Source: Gadus chalcogrammus
Taxonomy: Eukaryota > Chordata > Actinopteri > Gadiformes > Gadidae
Direction: 5' to 3'
Length of the DNA: 64,000 nucleotides
NCBI RefSeq assembly: GCF_026213295.1
Contig: NC_079418.1
Coordinates: forward strand, 5,747,979-5,811,978
Numbering within the stretch: the stretch's first letter is position 1; each line of letters starts with the position of its first letter. The translations under genes were made by a program, and so were the position numbers. A model generated the notes under the pieces. It was given only the letters and a program-made list of their open reading frames with translations, had not been told where the DNA came from and did no database searches. Shown here in pieces: positions 34,449 to 46,737 of this stretch.

Positions 34449-34939
34449 AGTCCAATTAAAGCGGACTTACTTCTCATTGTAAATAGTTTGACATTAATAT
34501 AAGTGTTGGCTGATGCATGTCCTTGCTCTGTTAAAGGTTCACTAAGCAGAATAGTCAGTTTAGCTAACTTCCTGTCACTGACTGCAGTTAGCAGTCCCCT
34601 CCCTCGTCCCTACGTCACCACATTAATGCACTGCGGTCTTCAAGCAGCGAGTTATCTAGCATAATTTCAGATCCATAAGTGTGATAAAAACATAATAAAA
34701 ACCATCAATACAGGCATTGGGATCCCCGAAAAGTTGATTTGGCGATTACATGCAGAGGGAGTGACTGAGAGATCGGCTTTATGAAACGTGCACACTATTT
34801 AAATGATCACTGTATTAATAAAGAGCGGTTTAACACTTATATTAGCATCAATAAATAGCTTACTTCACCTTTAAGTGTATAAACTGTATATAATCTTTTC
34901 TGTTCTGTTTGAAGGTGGCATTTGTTCTTCAGTGCAAAT

Positions 34940-37255
34940 ATGTGTGACGCAGAGCGAACCTTCCTAGATGTCGCCATCACTGAATTCCTACCAGAACTTC
35001 CAGCAGTAATCAAAACCATCCTGGAAGAGCACTTGCAGTCCCTTGGTGTGGAGATGGCTGATGATCTACGCTTCATAACGGAGGCTGATTTGATGACAGC
35101 GTTAAGACCTGTACAAGCCAGAAAGCTTCTTTCTGCTTGGAAACGGAAATGTAAGTAAAACCACAACACCACAACTAATCAAAAACAAAAACAGACATTT
35201 TGTAATATTGTACAGTGTGTCATGATATTATTTTTTGGTAATTTACAGACCAGACTCCCGAGAACAGCTCACCATCATCTGAGGCAGCCTCATCTACCCA
35301 ATTGCTGTCATATCTCTCAGTTTCACCCGGAAGTTCATCGTCAACCTCCAACAGCAGCCGAGTACTTGAAAAACAGTGGGACGACAACTTTGAAATTCCA
35401 TGGAGTAAGTTTCCTGAGGAAGTGATGCATTATCTTGAGAGGGGAAAAAGGCCAGGCCCAAAACGGAGGAGGCAAATGGTCCGGATTGTTGTGACTGAGA
35501 TGATGGAAAAATGCCCTCATATAGGCAAAAAGCATTCAACCGACGTTGCAAAAAAAATGGTCGCAAAATATCCACATTCTCTGCAAGATGTAATAGAGGG
35601 CGATATTGTTGGAGCAGGCTACCTTTCCCTTGTCAAACAGTTGCAAAATAGAATTGAAAATGCGAGGCGCACATCAACACCCAAAATAAGAAAAAGAAAA
35701 CATCAGACTGATGACTCAGTCGACACAGACGAGATCCCATTGGAAGAGAGAGCAGCAATGCAGGACACGTATGGATGCATTAAATGGAATGTAGAATTTC
35801 TGCCCCGTGAAGAAACTCCAGAGAGCCAGCAGCAAAAGATGGAAAAACTCAAGGTGATGTTCCAACACTCTGATGCCAATCCAGAGGAGGTAAAATGTTT
35901 AATGAAGTCCACTTTTTACACACAGAGACAACATGTCAACCTGGGAAAAAGTATCAAAAGCCTTAGAGAGGAGTGGCCGTTTTGCTTTGATGAACTCGGC
36001 ATGTCAGTTCACTTCAAGGAACTGACTGGGATTAACCTCAAAGAGACATTCACACAAAATTTGGATTTGAAGGGAAAAAGGCTTCTCGACTACATGGCCA
36101 CAGTTTGTGTCAGCAAGAGCAAGTTTCTTCAGGCTTATGCAAGGCTTCAGAGAATGCGGGGACAGCAGAGTGGCTGTTCAGATGACGTGAAAGAGATGCT
36201 CCTGCTTCTGCTCAGCTACTTTGATGAGAATGAGGAGTCCATGTTCTTCCATGTAGAAGATACATGTCTGGCAGAAGAAGTCCAACTGGAACAAGTGCCT
36301 CTGACACCCACTGTCATTGTCTGTGGTAATTCTGTTTCATATCTCTTTTTTTTAATTACACTGTTTATAAATTATAAATGTTGTCATGTGAGTGCAGTGC
36401 TTGTTAATAAAACCTGTTAAATAATTTGTTCATAGGACAGTCCTGCTATTCCTCAACAAGGTACATGCTGAGTCTGGATCGGAACCTCGTCAACACAAAC
36501 ATCTCCTCCTTCATTTCTGCATTGTGCCTCATGTTCGGGAGCTACTACATTTTCAACATCCATTATCCATCTGAGCTGGCTTCAACTCTGGAGTTCCTTC
36601 AAAGGTGAGTAATCATGGCTTACTAATTTCTCAGACCGTGGGACCTGGAGTCTGGCTCAGAGGTTCCCGTCTTAAAGGAGAATGCCGGCCATTTGTAATC
36701 AATAGCCCTGTTGATTTGAGGCTACAAGTGCTGCAGTAGGAAAAATAACGTGAACATTTGGCTCAATATTTACCGAGTATCAGAACGACAGCTAAAGCAA
36801 ACCTATTGGGCCAAGCTCCATTAAGATTTACTTTTGGTTTGCTTGCCCCCATAGGTTTGCTTTAGCTGCCGTTCTGATACTCTGTCAATATTGTGCCAAA
36901 TGTTCTCGATATTTTTTCCTACTGACGGCACTCGGTAACAGGGCTATGGGTTAAAAACGGCACGCATTCTCCTTTTTAATCCAGACTTTAACTAACTGGG
37001 TCTGCCTCGGCCTTGGCTCTATAGGTGTGGCCTGAGTCTTGGTCTTGGTTCTTCTTGTACTTCTTTTTTTAAATGATCAATTAAAATGCTTAATATGCTT
37101 TAATATGCTTTTTTTTTTACAGGTGTTTCTTCTCGATAAACCCAGAAAAAGGAACCAAAGTAGAGAGTAAGAACAACAAGCGTCGTCTCAACCTGAACCC
37201 TCGAGTCCTCACCCTGATACAGGATCTCTCCGATCACGAGTGGCGTCAAGCCTAA
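34940..37255 (+). CDS. Second EnSpm gene, SAMD3-like (529 aa, four exons)
   Basis: Exons 34,940-35,150, 35,249-36,325, 36,436-36,604 and 37,123-37,255 join in frame with GT-AG sites to 529 codons plus stop. Residues 1-70 form an all-helical SAM-like module (VAITEFLPELPAVIKTILEE ... ALRPVQARKLLSAW). A Ser-rich linker follows, then a conserved central block (KFPEEVMHYLERGKRPGPKR; CPHIGKKHST; TYGCIKWNVEFLP; STFYTQRQ). The C-terminus has a hydrophobic ISSFISALCLMFGSYYIFNI segment. The family resembles proteins annotated in fish as sterile alpha motif domain-containing 3-like; I infer these are often transposon partners. The role is unknown; protein assembly through the SAM module is plausible. 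Poly(A) signal aataaa is near 38,038. All exons are open. Confidence 0.8.
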
Positions 37256-37627
37256 ATATGGACTCTATGTGGACTCTGACTGTTTGTTTGAGAAGAGGTA
37301 CTTTTAGTTTTCGCTTTGTTAATCCAAAATGTGTATTATGGTAATTAAGGCACACTAACTTTTCCTGGTAGAGGGTCCGCCACATGCTTTTTTCATAGTG
37401 TTATTGCTTTGTAGTTATGTTCCAGGTTGTTGTTTTTTACGGTGAAGAACTGTCTTACTGCTGTGTTTCTAGATGGCTTGTTTAGGTTTGTTTCCTTACA
37501 GGTGGTTTTCCCCCGATGTGTTCTATGTCCCACGGGCACGGACGTGGTGACATCCTATACAGCAGGGTGCATATTGTATGGGGACGATTCCGAAACATAA
37601 ATATATTATGTAGCTATCTCAAGTTAA

Positions 37628-37732
<105 letters not shown>

Positions 37733-38667
37733 CCAGTGTGTTAGTCGGGACACTTCCAGTGCTATAAGGCACTGATCATTTTCGGCACATTAGGCCACGT
37801 TTTAGAGGGATTTAAGCCTAAATGTGGACTCTGTTTGTTTGAGAAGAGGTACTGTTAGGTTTCGCTTTGTTAAATCCACAATTTTTATTATTGTTAAGGC
37901 AAAATATGTCATTTTTGTTTTAAAGTCTTGCAATATGTACAGGTGCACTATGTCATTTTTATCTGACACCTGCTTGTTTCCATTTTGTATATGTTGGAAA
38001 AAAAAAATCATCCAATTGTTTATTGCCGATGGCTGGTAAATAAATTTCCCAAAAGGGATATTTTCCTCTCTTGTCTTTTTTCAAAATTTAATTTTTGCAT
38101 GTTTTGCAGTAGGAGTATTGGTAATAATTTTACAGGTGTATAAGTAAATTTTACATTATAACTTGATTATTAAAACATAAAAATACAGCATATTATAAAT
38201 AGATTTTATGTATAATATACAGAACAGCACCATTTAAAATACAAAGTTTTACTGCTGTTCTACCAGTTTAAATTTGTTTTTTTGTATGATATTTCCCTGT
38301 TAAATTGACCATTTATTTATGCATAAGCAATTATTGGATGTAAAAAATACAGGAAATATTCTTTCTATATACAACACTGTAATGCAAAATTAACAAAACA
38401 TTTTTGTAGAATAAACAGTTTTTTAATGTGATTCAGCCGTGATTTATTTCACTGTAAATCAATTTACATATTCCGTTGGTTAAGTTATCTACTGTGCTGC
38501 TGTATTTTTTACAGGAATTCTCTGGTAACCACAGCTGCCAGCGATTCCCTGTAAAAAATACGATTTTTTTTTTACAGTGTATTTTCCACTATTAAAGTAT
38601 CTATATGATATGTAGGCCTAATAATAATCATAGTTTAACATAAAATGTAAGGTTAATTTCTACCACA

Positions 38668-38750
38668 CTAGCACATTGCTAACTCCATGCTAAATCACAG
38701 CTAACTTACTGCTAGCATTGCTAACTCCCTGCTTAATCTAAGAGAAAGCT
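38668..38750. repeat. ~43-bp minisatellite, right part
   Basis: It continues the array of 30,092-30,206 (cacattgctaactccatgct, acagctaacttactgctag). It is followed by a (GA)n-rich tract at 38,752-38,880. Confidence 0.85.
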
Positions 38751-38751
38751 A

Positions 38752-39605
38752 AGAGAGAGAGAGCGAGAGAGAGAGCGAGAGAACGAAAGAGAACGAAAGA
38801 GAGTGAAAGCGAGAGAGCGAGATAGAGCGAGCGAGAACAAGAGATAGCCCGAGAACATGATAGAGCGAGAGAGAGCGAGAGCCAGAACAAATAAACAAAC
38901 CCTCTGCTAATCTCCCCCACGTGACTGAGATCAAGCGCGCCTAGCATCTGTAGTGCTAATGCCTGTGTTTGGCCCTAAAAGGCACCCTTAGTCGCAACAC
39001 AAAACCTCCCACCTTGATCGCACAATTACAACCTTGGTTCCTTTTTTCATTTTTTTTTGCCACATTGCAATTTACTAAAGATCGTTCTCAGCACATTTAA
39101 AACAATTAATGTATGCGTTTCGTCTCCGGGGTGTAAGAGTGGAGGTTTCTGTGGCTAATTACCCTAGCGCATAGCTCTTTTCTTCTTCTTCTCCTTCTTC
39201 AGTTTTTTTTCTTTTTATTGCGGCAGGAAGTGAAAAAAAAAGGATGGAAAATCGACGACTCATCAGGATTTTCAAACGAGGGTCGAGGGGGGTGGGATGA
39301 GGGGGGGTCGTTTAGAAACTTGAATCTTGTTAGCTAATGAGTTCTCCCCCGGGATGACCTTCACAGGGTTGCTGGTTTGCATCCTTGGGTTTCCCTACCC
39401 CCTCTACCCTTCCCCCTCCCCCGGGCGATGTTAAACACTGAGTGGTCCTTGAGCGAGACTCAATGCTAACTCAACACTAACTCACTCCCGACTCACTGGT
39501 ATTTCAAAGCTATATGACTACTAGCACAATGCTAACTAAACACTTACTCACTCCTGACTCACTGGTATTTCAAAGTGAACTACCGGCTGAGTCACATATA
39601 ACCTA
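38752..39605. other. GA-rich tract then AT-rich sequence, no gene
   Basis: Impure GAGA/GCGA repeats run to 38,885. Later short duplications of ctcactcctgactcactggt occur at 39,480-39,570. No exon is supported. Confidence 0.5.
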
Positions 39606-39609
39606 GGGT

Positions 39610-40285
39610 GAGTTGCCCTAATGTGGGACACTTTTTGCAATTTCAACTTATGTGCGATATTAACAAACTAAGCCACTACATTTGACCCACACCGGATACC
39701 ATTCTGAAATCCCCAAGATGTTGGCTACTGAAAATAGAAAAAAATATTCAGATTCATACTCAGAGAAGAAATTTCACATATATTAGTGCTCCATGTGCAA
39801 AATTGCTCAAGAAAATGCGTTTGCTCTAATCTGGGACAGTGTGTGCCCTAATCTGGGACAGTCATTATTAGGAATAAAAAAAAACAATATCACCTTAATT
39901 TAAATGTATCTGCTTATGAATATTCATGTCAAATATACATACCCATGCTTTGTGATACCAATTACTACAATACATTCCTATATATATATATAAATTAATT
40001 ATGCGTGTGTGTGAGTGACTAAAAGCCTTTGTCCTGGCTAGCTAGTCTAGCTAGCTTGATTTTAGTGTGACTAAAAGCTAGTGCTTTAACATAGCTAGTT
40101 CACTAAACTAGATTAACTGGCCCATCAAGACTGTGTTTTGATCCTATTGTACTAAGAAACCCTGAATTAAATACACATTACAAATTTAAATGCTTATTTT
40201 CACAATTAACATGACTGTCCCAGATTAGGCAAATCATGCTGTCCCACATTCGGAAACACCTTTCCAAATGTGGGACAGCTAAAGA
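39610..40285. repeat. Inverted-repeat element rich in ctaatctgggacag motifs
   Basis: The left side has cctaatgtgggacac, gctctaatctgggacag and ccctaatctgggacag. The right side has the inverse forms ctgtcccagattag and ctgtcccacattcgg, plus a direct aaatgtgggacag. AT-rich interior, no coding frame. Likely a non-autonomous element of unknown class. Confidence 0.55.
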
Positions 40286-40571
40286 TTGATAGAAAAAAAA
40301 AAACATTAAACACATTTTCATAATATTTTTGCCTAATTTGCAGTATAATTATATCATGAACATAATCTGATATCAAATATGATTTTGTTTTTGTTTATTA
40401 CAAATTTATAACCTTAGAATTAATTTTCTCTAAAACCTATGTCACTGACCTTTTCGGGACTTCACACTGTGCCGGTTTGACGGTATCCCCTCCCCTATCT
40501 TTGTAACCAAAATCGTGAAATCATGTGATTTCAATCACAGGGCATCCCTGCTTGCATTTGACAACCATATT

Positions 40572-41380
40572 CAGTGTTTCCAACAGACCAAGGACCAATG
40601 TGTGGTGTACGGGGGGGGCGGGCGGCGCAGCACGGCGGCACGGCGTTAGCGCACAAGTTTAGTTTTTACCTGAACTTTTGATTCTGTGACATTCAAGGAA
40701 TGAATTGCTACAGACAACTAAAGCTGGAGGTTTTTATTTCAAGTACAAATAAACTCAAGACCTGCCTGAACCAATATTTAACTTCTTTAGGAAAATAAAA
40801 TAAATAGTAACAATATACTACTAGGTACAACAAGGCAACTAACTAAAATAATGAATGCAATGCACATATTGTCAGGGAGGGCAGCCGACTGAGGTCTAAG
40901 GACATAGAAGGCTCCTAGGATGCCCAGCTTCTGGAACCTCCTTTTCAGTTCTGTCTCCAGGCCAGTAATGTAGGGTTGGATGACCTACAATGAACAGATC
41001 AGCACATTTTCTCTACCAGGAACAGAAGGATCGAAATTACTTCCCTACTCTTATTTTTTTAAAGTTAAAATCTGCACTAATCTGTTTCCACCTCACCTGT
41101 TGTTTCAGCAACATTTTGTCTGCTGTCCTCCTGGCCTATATTAATCAGTATCTCTCCTGAACAGCCCGGCCCCTGAGAAGCACTGGGTTGTTCAGCACTG
41201 TTTGATGCCTAGGAACATTCAAAATAAATGTATTATATATTTAATAAACATTTACTAGCCACAGCCATTTGACTTTTCAACTTAATTTCAGACTAAGCTA
41301 ACTACCTCCTCAAGCTGCTCCGTCTCGTCTGGACGAGGCCTTTTTTGGTGCAGAAAAAACTTTTCAATACTCATCTGGAT
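40572..41380 (-). pseudogene. Deleted hAT-like transposase gene (ZMYM1/ZNF862-type)
   Basis: On the minus strand an exon starts MSIEKFFLHQKRPRPDETEQ (41,376-41,308). It joins in phase to a second coding exon (41,216-41,102; ASNSAEQPSASQGPGCSGE). The next coding block (40,984-40,868) reads VIQPYITGLETELKRRFQKL, similar to the C-terminal region of hAT-type proteins in fish, but in a different phase. Everything between, including the TTF-like zinc finger and most of the RNase H fold, is missing. The end cagtgtttccaacagaccaa at 40,572 fits an hAT terminus; the other terminus and an 8-bp duplication were not found. An internally deleted, non-coding copy. Confidence 0.5.
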
Positions 41381-42711
41381 TAAAGCAACAAACATTCAGA
41401 GTCAGAATAAAATAATATTAAGAATAGAATGTGATAAATGTTTTCTATTCTTTTTGATATGGGCACCGTATAGGCCTATCTAAACTATAACCGCATTTCA
41501 TCTTAATCGCAGTGTTCGTTGCGTTACCAACGACGTTGTCTATGATGACGGGTGCGGGATGTTCAATATCAATAACGTTGAGTTCATAAAGCTAATATTA
41601 CCTTTTCTGAGTTAACAAAATTGGGCAGGTGTGTTAGACCACAGTATGTCATACTAACCTTTGGTAAACTGCAAATGTCGCAGACCGTCTTCTCTGTGCC
41701 AAATATATATATATATATATATTTTTTTTTTTTTACCTCAAGCATTGCGCGTGGACAGGAGGAGCGGGCGAATCAGCCGTCAGTGAGTGTGCATGTAACT
41801 CCGCGTTTACATGCGAACACATCTGATTCGCATAGATGTGGAAGAACAGCTCAATCGGAATAGAAAAGTATCATATATATACGCCTCAATCGGTTCGGAA
41901 TAGAATTCTATGCGGAATAGAATAGGTGGTGTAGTCCGCTATAAATACTTATTCCGATTAGTTTGGGGTTTAACTTGGAGCAGCTGCAGTAGTTCGCAAT
42001 TGGTCCACTCCGTCTGTACTTTAATGCACACCGAACTTTACCGCTGTCAAGGAAATTGGATTTATTGCCTGATTCACGTCTTTGTTATTATCACTCCGTA
42101 GTAGATACAGTAGTCCGGTAACTTATCAACCCCAGCGTGTCCGGTTGCTAAGCGACGGGTGACATCGGTGGGTTCATGTGTTAGCACAACCCGGTATCAC
42201 GCGATTGCGTGCTCATGCGCACGAACGTTAATCTATTGAAGCGTGTTCCAGAGTACGATAGTCCGACTTTTTGCGTGCTACACAGAACGAAATGTAAACC
42301 AATGCTTTCTGAATGGGAGTGTTGTCAGACAATGAACGTGCTCCACAAAATGGTACGAGAGAGAGAGAAAGAGAGAGAGGGAGGGACAGAGAGAGAGAGA
42401 GAGAGCGAGAGAGAGGCTTCAGAAAGGGTGTGCGCAGATAGTACAGTGCACCCTAGTTATGTTTATGCCAAAACCACAAATGCTATATGTATATATATAT
42501 ATGTATAGGCTATATATATATAATTAGGCTATAATTATATTATTTAGCGTGTAATGAGACAATCTATAGCCAAATTGTCGAAGATGCCCGAGAATCTTCG
42601 GGGATATCAGCATGGGAAATCGGCGAATCAGACCCATGAACCTATAAAGAAAGACGTCATCTCAAGCAGGAGAGAACGTTTGCGGTGCTGGTTTGTGTCA
42701 CGTAAGTACAG
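41381..42711. other. No gene; short repeats
   Basis: (TA)n lies at 41,702-41,722 with a poly-T run after it, and (GA)n at 42,357-42,418. At 42,080-42,170 an old repeat (gtagtccggtaacttatcaa, gttgctaagcgacg) is also found near 3,930 and 50,110. Positions 42,283-42,325 match the large inverted repeat arm (acacagaacgaaatgtaaac). Confidence 0.5.
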
Positions 42712-43170
42712 TGCCGTGTTCCAATACCCGTACTGTCCGTACTTACTAGCCAAAATTTGAGTACGCAGTACGTTCCAATTAAGATCCGGCGAAAATAAGT
42801 ATACTTCAAGGACCCGGATGCCGTACTCAAAACGGGCTAATCGTGAAGTGTGGATCGAAGGACACTCCCCGTACTCAACGGCAGCCATCTTAGCTACGTA
42901 GCGAAAGAGGCGGAGCCAGGCTGGGCCAAAGTTGGCGCATTTCCCACATAGTCTGCATTAATAGAGTCATTTTGTATTTTTTATAGTTTTTATAGCTGCT
43001 AGGCGTAAAGAGCTCACCGTTCAAAGCGGGATGTTTATTGCGGGGGAGGAGCCACGGCGGCAAACGTGATCGTAATTTCCGGCTAGTGCACCACGGAGTA
43101 CTCGATTTGGAACAGCGGATAGTATACTTAGTATACTTCCTTTAAGTATACTCATGGAAGTACGGGTATT
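42712..43170. mobile_element. MITE, uninterrupted copy of the 19,298 family
   Basis: It starts tgccgtgttccaatacccg and ends ggaagtacgggtatt. It shares the interior of 19,298-19,781 with small gaps and gives the reference for the site of the nested insertion there. Confidence 0.8.
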
Positions 43171-43848
43171 GTCTCACGAAAATACGTGACACTGTCACGT
43201 TATTTAATCTATTGAAACGTGATCAGGGACACGTAGGCCTATTTTCTAAATATTGTATTTTCAATTGGAAGTAGGCTATTTGTCGTGTCACTAAGCATGA
43301 CTTCCAAACTAAGATTCTCCCTAATGTCCCTTATGGAGCTCCGTACAGATCATTCATTGTTGAAAATTGTCTGTGATAACTAACAAATGACAGCTTTTGG
43401 CCACCCATTTCTACTTAAAATTGTCTGTGATAACTAACAATACGACAGCTTTTGGCCACCCGTTTCTACTTTCACCTTTGATACTGAGAAATTGTGACAA
43501 TACACGGATATATTAAATGCAGGTGCGCTGCTCTGTAGGCAAACCGCGAAGGAAAAAAGGGTAGCTGCTTCATCTGTTCTTTTTAGAATTGTATGTCTTG
43601 ATGTTTATTTTATCTAGCCATCTATTCTCTTGTTTTTGGCTATGTGAATGAACGTCCGCGTCGATGCCTCGATCGCAAGTCCAGTGTCGTGAGCGGACGT
43701 TGCCATGACATTTAGAAATCATACCGTATTTAATGGGTTGTAGTGAGTGTAACATAATTCACCTACAGTATTTTGTGATGTGTTGTTCTTTCAATTGTGT
43801 TAGGCATGTCGTTTACTATCTTGGTGGTTCAGGGATCGCTGTCCCTTT
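43171..43848. other. No gene; a short tandem duplication
   Basis: aattgtctgtgataactaac is repeated at 43,362 and 43,420 with the following cttttggccaccc. Otherwise no features. Confidence 0.5.
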
Positions 43849-44241
43849 TAAAGGTGCGGACACACCAAAAGCGTTACCCGCGTACCACGCGTATAAAATC
43901 GGCAATTTTTCCATAGGGAACCATTGGTTTACGCGCGTATGAGACGCGTACACGCGTTAGGGCCTGTGTCCACCAAAAGCGTTTTTAAAAGACGGAGCGC
44001 CGGTCTGCAATGCATTCTCTATGGCAGGACGCGCAAGCAGCGCGCCTTTTAAAAAGCCGGCCGGAGCGTTTAAACGCTCCACGCGCCTCGCGCTTTTAGA
44101 CGCGCGCCCCCGTTGAAAAAAGTTGAACTTTTGAAGAAAAGCGCTTCACGTCATCGGCGCTTTTTTTGAACGACCAATCAAAATCGAGGATGAGGCAAGG
44201 CTAAAAGTATAAACCGAACTCAAACTGAAACAAACTGAAAC

Positions 44242-45404
44242 ATGTCGGACGAAAGCTTGATAACAGCTGTGAGCGAGTGTCCGGTCCTGTACGACCTCAC
44301 GTTGAAGGCCTACCACGACCTAACAAAACGCAACCAGGCCTGGCGAGACATTTCATCTATGCTGGGCGTTACAGGTGAGAATTATTTATTAATTATTTAT
44401 ATTATTATCATGTTTAATAATGATATTATCGCATTTAACTATTAGCCGTTAGGTACAAACTGCCACCCGTACTTGGCAGTTAGTATTAACGTTTACTTGG
44501 CAGTTAGTATTAACGTTAACTTGGCAGTTCGTATTAACGTTACTGATAGGTAGGCTTGATATTAACCTTGTAGGTTGTGTGAATTGCTAATTGTAGAGAC
44601 ATAATCTTGTATCAACAGCTGAAGTGTCCCGCAAGAAATGGAAGTACTTGCGGGATAAATATTTGAGGGAGAGGAAGGCAGAGAGGGACAGGAAGAAAAG
44701 TGGGGCCGGTGCCACCTCTTTCAAGAGGTGGAAGTATATGGCGATCATGGGCTTCCTGGAGCTCCATGTGAAGGAGAGGGTATCTTCTAGTAATATGGAG
44801 CAGGGAGATTATAGCCGGCAGGAAATAGCACCGGAGATCTTGGCCCTGCTAGCGCCCAGTATGTCTCCCCAACGAGAGGTAGGCCTATAACAAAAGCTAT
44901 AGTAGCCTAAAACATATGCTAAAAACATACCCTAACATACTAGTGTTCTTAAGGTTTTTGTTGGGTGAAGCCAGATGCAGAGATATTTATAAGTATTCAC
45001 CATTTTAATTTGCACATTTTAAACAAACAAATGTATGCTTTCTTTCACAGGTGGTGGCTCAAAGTGAAGAGGAGATATCTCCTCCCTCTCCCAGCCTATC
45101 AGAGTCCGCTGTGGACACCTCTCCTCCATCTCCTCCCACTACCTCTACGGTGACTCTGGTCACACCGCTGCGTCCTGTACCTCCACCACCACGCAGGAGA
45201 CAGCTGGAGCAGCCGCTGTCTGCGTTCCAGAAATCAATCCTGTCCTCCATCCAGAAAGAAAAGGAGAATACAATGGCTGTGGACAAGGATGAGCATTTTA
45301 TGCTCAGCCTCGTCCCATCATTGAGGAGGCTGTCGAACCAAAAAAGGGCCCAGGCGCGCATGAGGATGCAGCAGGTCCTTTATGATGTGGAGTTTGGAGA
45401 GTAA
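44242..45404 (+). CDS. Harbinger MADF/BESS DNA-binding protein (248 aa, three exons)
   Basis: Exons 44,242-44,374, 44,619-44,878 and 45,051-45,404 join in frame with GT-AG sites. Residues 1-90 form a MADF (Myb/SANT-like) domain: LYDLTLKAYHDLTKRNQAWR, DISSMLGVT, then KKWKYLRDKYLRERKAERDR and RWKYMAIMGFLELHV. A Pro/Ser-rich linker follows, then a C-terminal BESS motif (DEHFMLSLVPSLRRLSNQKR ... MQQVLYDVEF), used in protein contacts. In Harbinger systems such a protein partners the nuclease, aiding its nuclear entry and binding to the ends (known for the family). CCAAT (gaccaatc, near 44,171) and agtataaa (near 44,206) lie upstream. AATAAA is at 45,468-45,473. The gene is intact. Confidence 0.85.
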
Positions 45405-45484
45405 TTAATTTGTAATCATTTTCTATTTAGATTTAGTTTTAAGATTTAACATTTTTTTAAATGTGTAAATAAAATTTGTAATCA

Positions 45485-45692
45485 GTTTCTAGTTAGATTT
45501 AGTACAAGCTATAAGAAATGTTTCAAATGTGTACATAATATCTTGGAATCATTTTCTATTTAGATTTAGTACAAGCTATAAGAAATGTTTCAAATGTGTA
45601 CATAATATCTTGGAATAATTTTCTATTTAGATTTAGTACAAGCTATAAGAAATGTTTCAAATGTGTACATAATATCTTGGAATAATTTTCCA
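45485..45692. repeat. 68-bp tandem repeat between the convergent Harbinger genes
   Basis: The unit tttctatttagatttagtac followed by aagctataagaaatgtttca and aatgtgtacataatatcttg repeats about three times, with a partial copy before it from 45,418. It lies in the shared 3' region. Confidence 0.85.
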
Positions 45693-45923
45693 ATGAATCA
45701 GTTAATTAAACATTTAAATGCTAAGACAATGTTGTTTTGTTTTCATTACATTGGGTAGTAGTAGGATAATGAATGCTCTGATGATGATGAAGGTGTTAAA
45801 GGTGTGTTTTTGTCTTCAGAAGTAATCCAGCATGCAACATGAATGTTGGATTGATTTAAGAAATTGTATTATTAGTTTTGGTTTTTCGCCTTTTTTGATT
45901 TAAATATAGACAAAAATTATAAA

Positions 45924-46343
45924 CTAAATTCCATCCTGCCAAGTCACTCGACCAGGCAGAGATGAAAAATAGCGGTTGAAGGTCTCCCTCATTGCGACCG
46001 CTTCCCTGGAAGCGTTGTTGCTGCCGACCCTCAGACAAATCACCTCAGACAAATGCAAAGCCGTTGGGTTGCTCTCCCTATAATTGGTGTTCTTCTTGGC
46101 GATGGTCGGCCCAATAAATGTTAACACTCCTTCAAACTGCTGCCGGTTGAGTCTGAAATAGACCTTGAAGCGATCCTCGTCCAGGCGGAGCTCTTGACAC
46201 AGCCAGTGGTATTCCCCGTACTGCCCCCTACCACGATTAATACTGTGGACCCACACTCTCCTCCGGGCAACCACGACAGGCGCAGGGGGATCGTCCGCAA
46301 CCTCCGCTGCCACGGCAAGAAGCGCTATTAATCTTCGATTCAT
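45924..46343 (-). pseudogene. Harbinger nuclease with the catalytic core deleted (139 aa)
   Basis: The N-terminal part reads RRRVWVHSINRGRGQYGEYH ... DRFKVYFRLNRQQFEGVLTF, typical of HARBI1/ALP1-like nucleases before the DDE domain. After IAKKNTNYRESN it passes within a few residues to VGSNNASREAVAMRETFNRY ... WQDGI, which looks like the extreme C-terminus of the same family. About 200 or more central residues with all three catalytic acids are missing; family members are usually about 350-450 aa. The reading frame stays open across the junction. It cannot be a nuclease; it could at most bind partners. It faces the MADF gene tail to tail. Confidence 0.8.
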
Positions 46344-46737
46344 TTCGCAAATTGTAGGAGTAACCAGAGAGGACGTTCAGGTGTCAGATGCCATATGATG
46401 GAGCCAACAGATAGAAGCTGTGAATCTATGGATACAAGCGATGACGCGTATTTAATGACGTAAACGAAAAACGCTTCGTGCGTCTTTTTTTGAGCGGCGC
46501 GCACAAACGCGTTGAAAGCAGTTCACGGAGCGCTCCGTCTTTTAAAAAGGCTTTTGGTGGACACGGGCCCTTACATGCGTATAAGCAACATTTTACTCGC
46601 GTTAGGGGCGTATGAACTCCTGCGTACGCGAGGAGTTCAAAAAATTTAACTTTTTACGCTCATACGCGCCGCAATAGCCAATCAGCGTTGAGCTTGACCC
46701 GACGTCACTGGCAGAGAGTAGTGAGCTTGGACAGAAG

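Larger units (their letters stand above)
43960..46570. mobile_element. Harbinger element (2.6 kb) with TTA duplication and deleted transposase
   Basis: Termini gggcctgtgtccaccaaaag and cttttggtggacacgggccc are inverted for about 40 bp. TTA flanks both ends (43,957-43,959 and 46,571-46,573), the expected TWA duplication. Two convergent genes are inside: an intact MADF/BESS gene (plus) and a core-deleted nuclease (minus), with a 68-bp tandem repeat between them. Confidence 0.9.
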
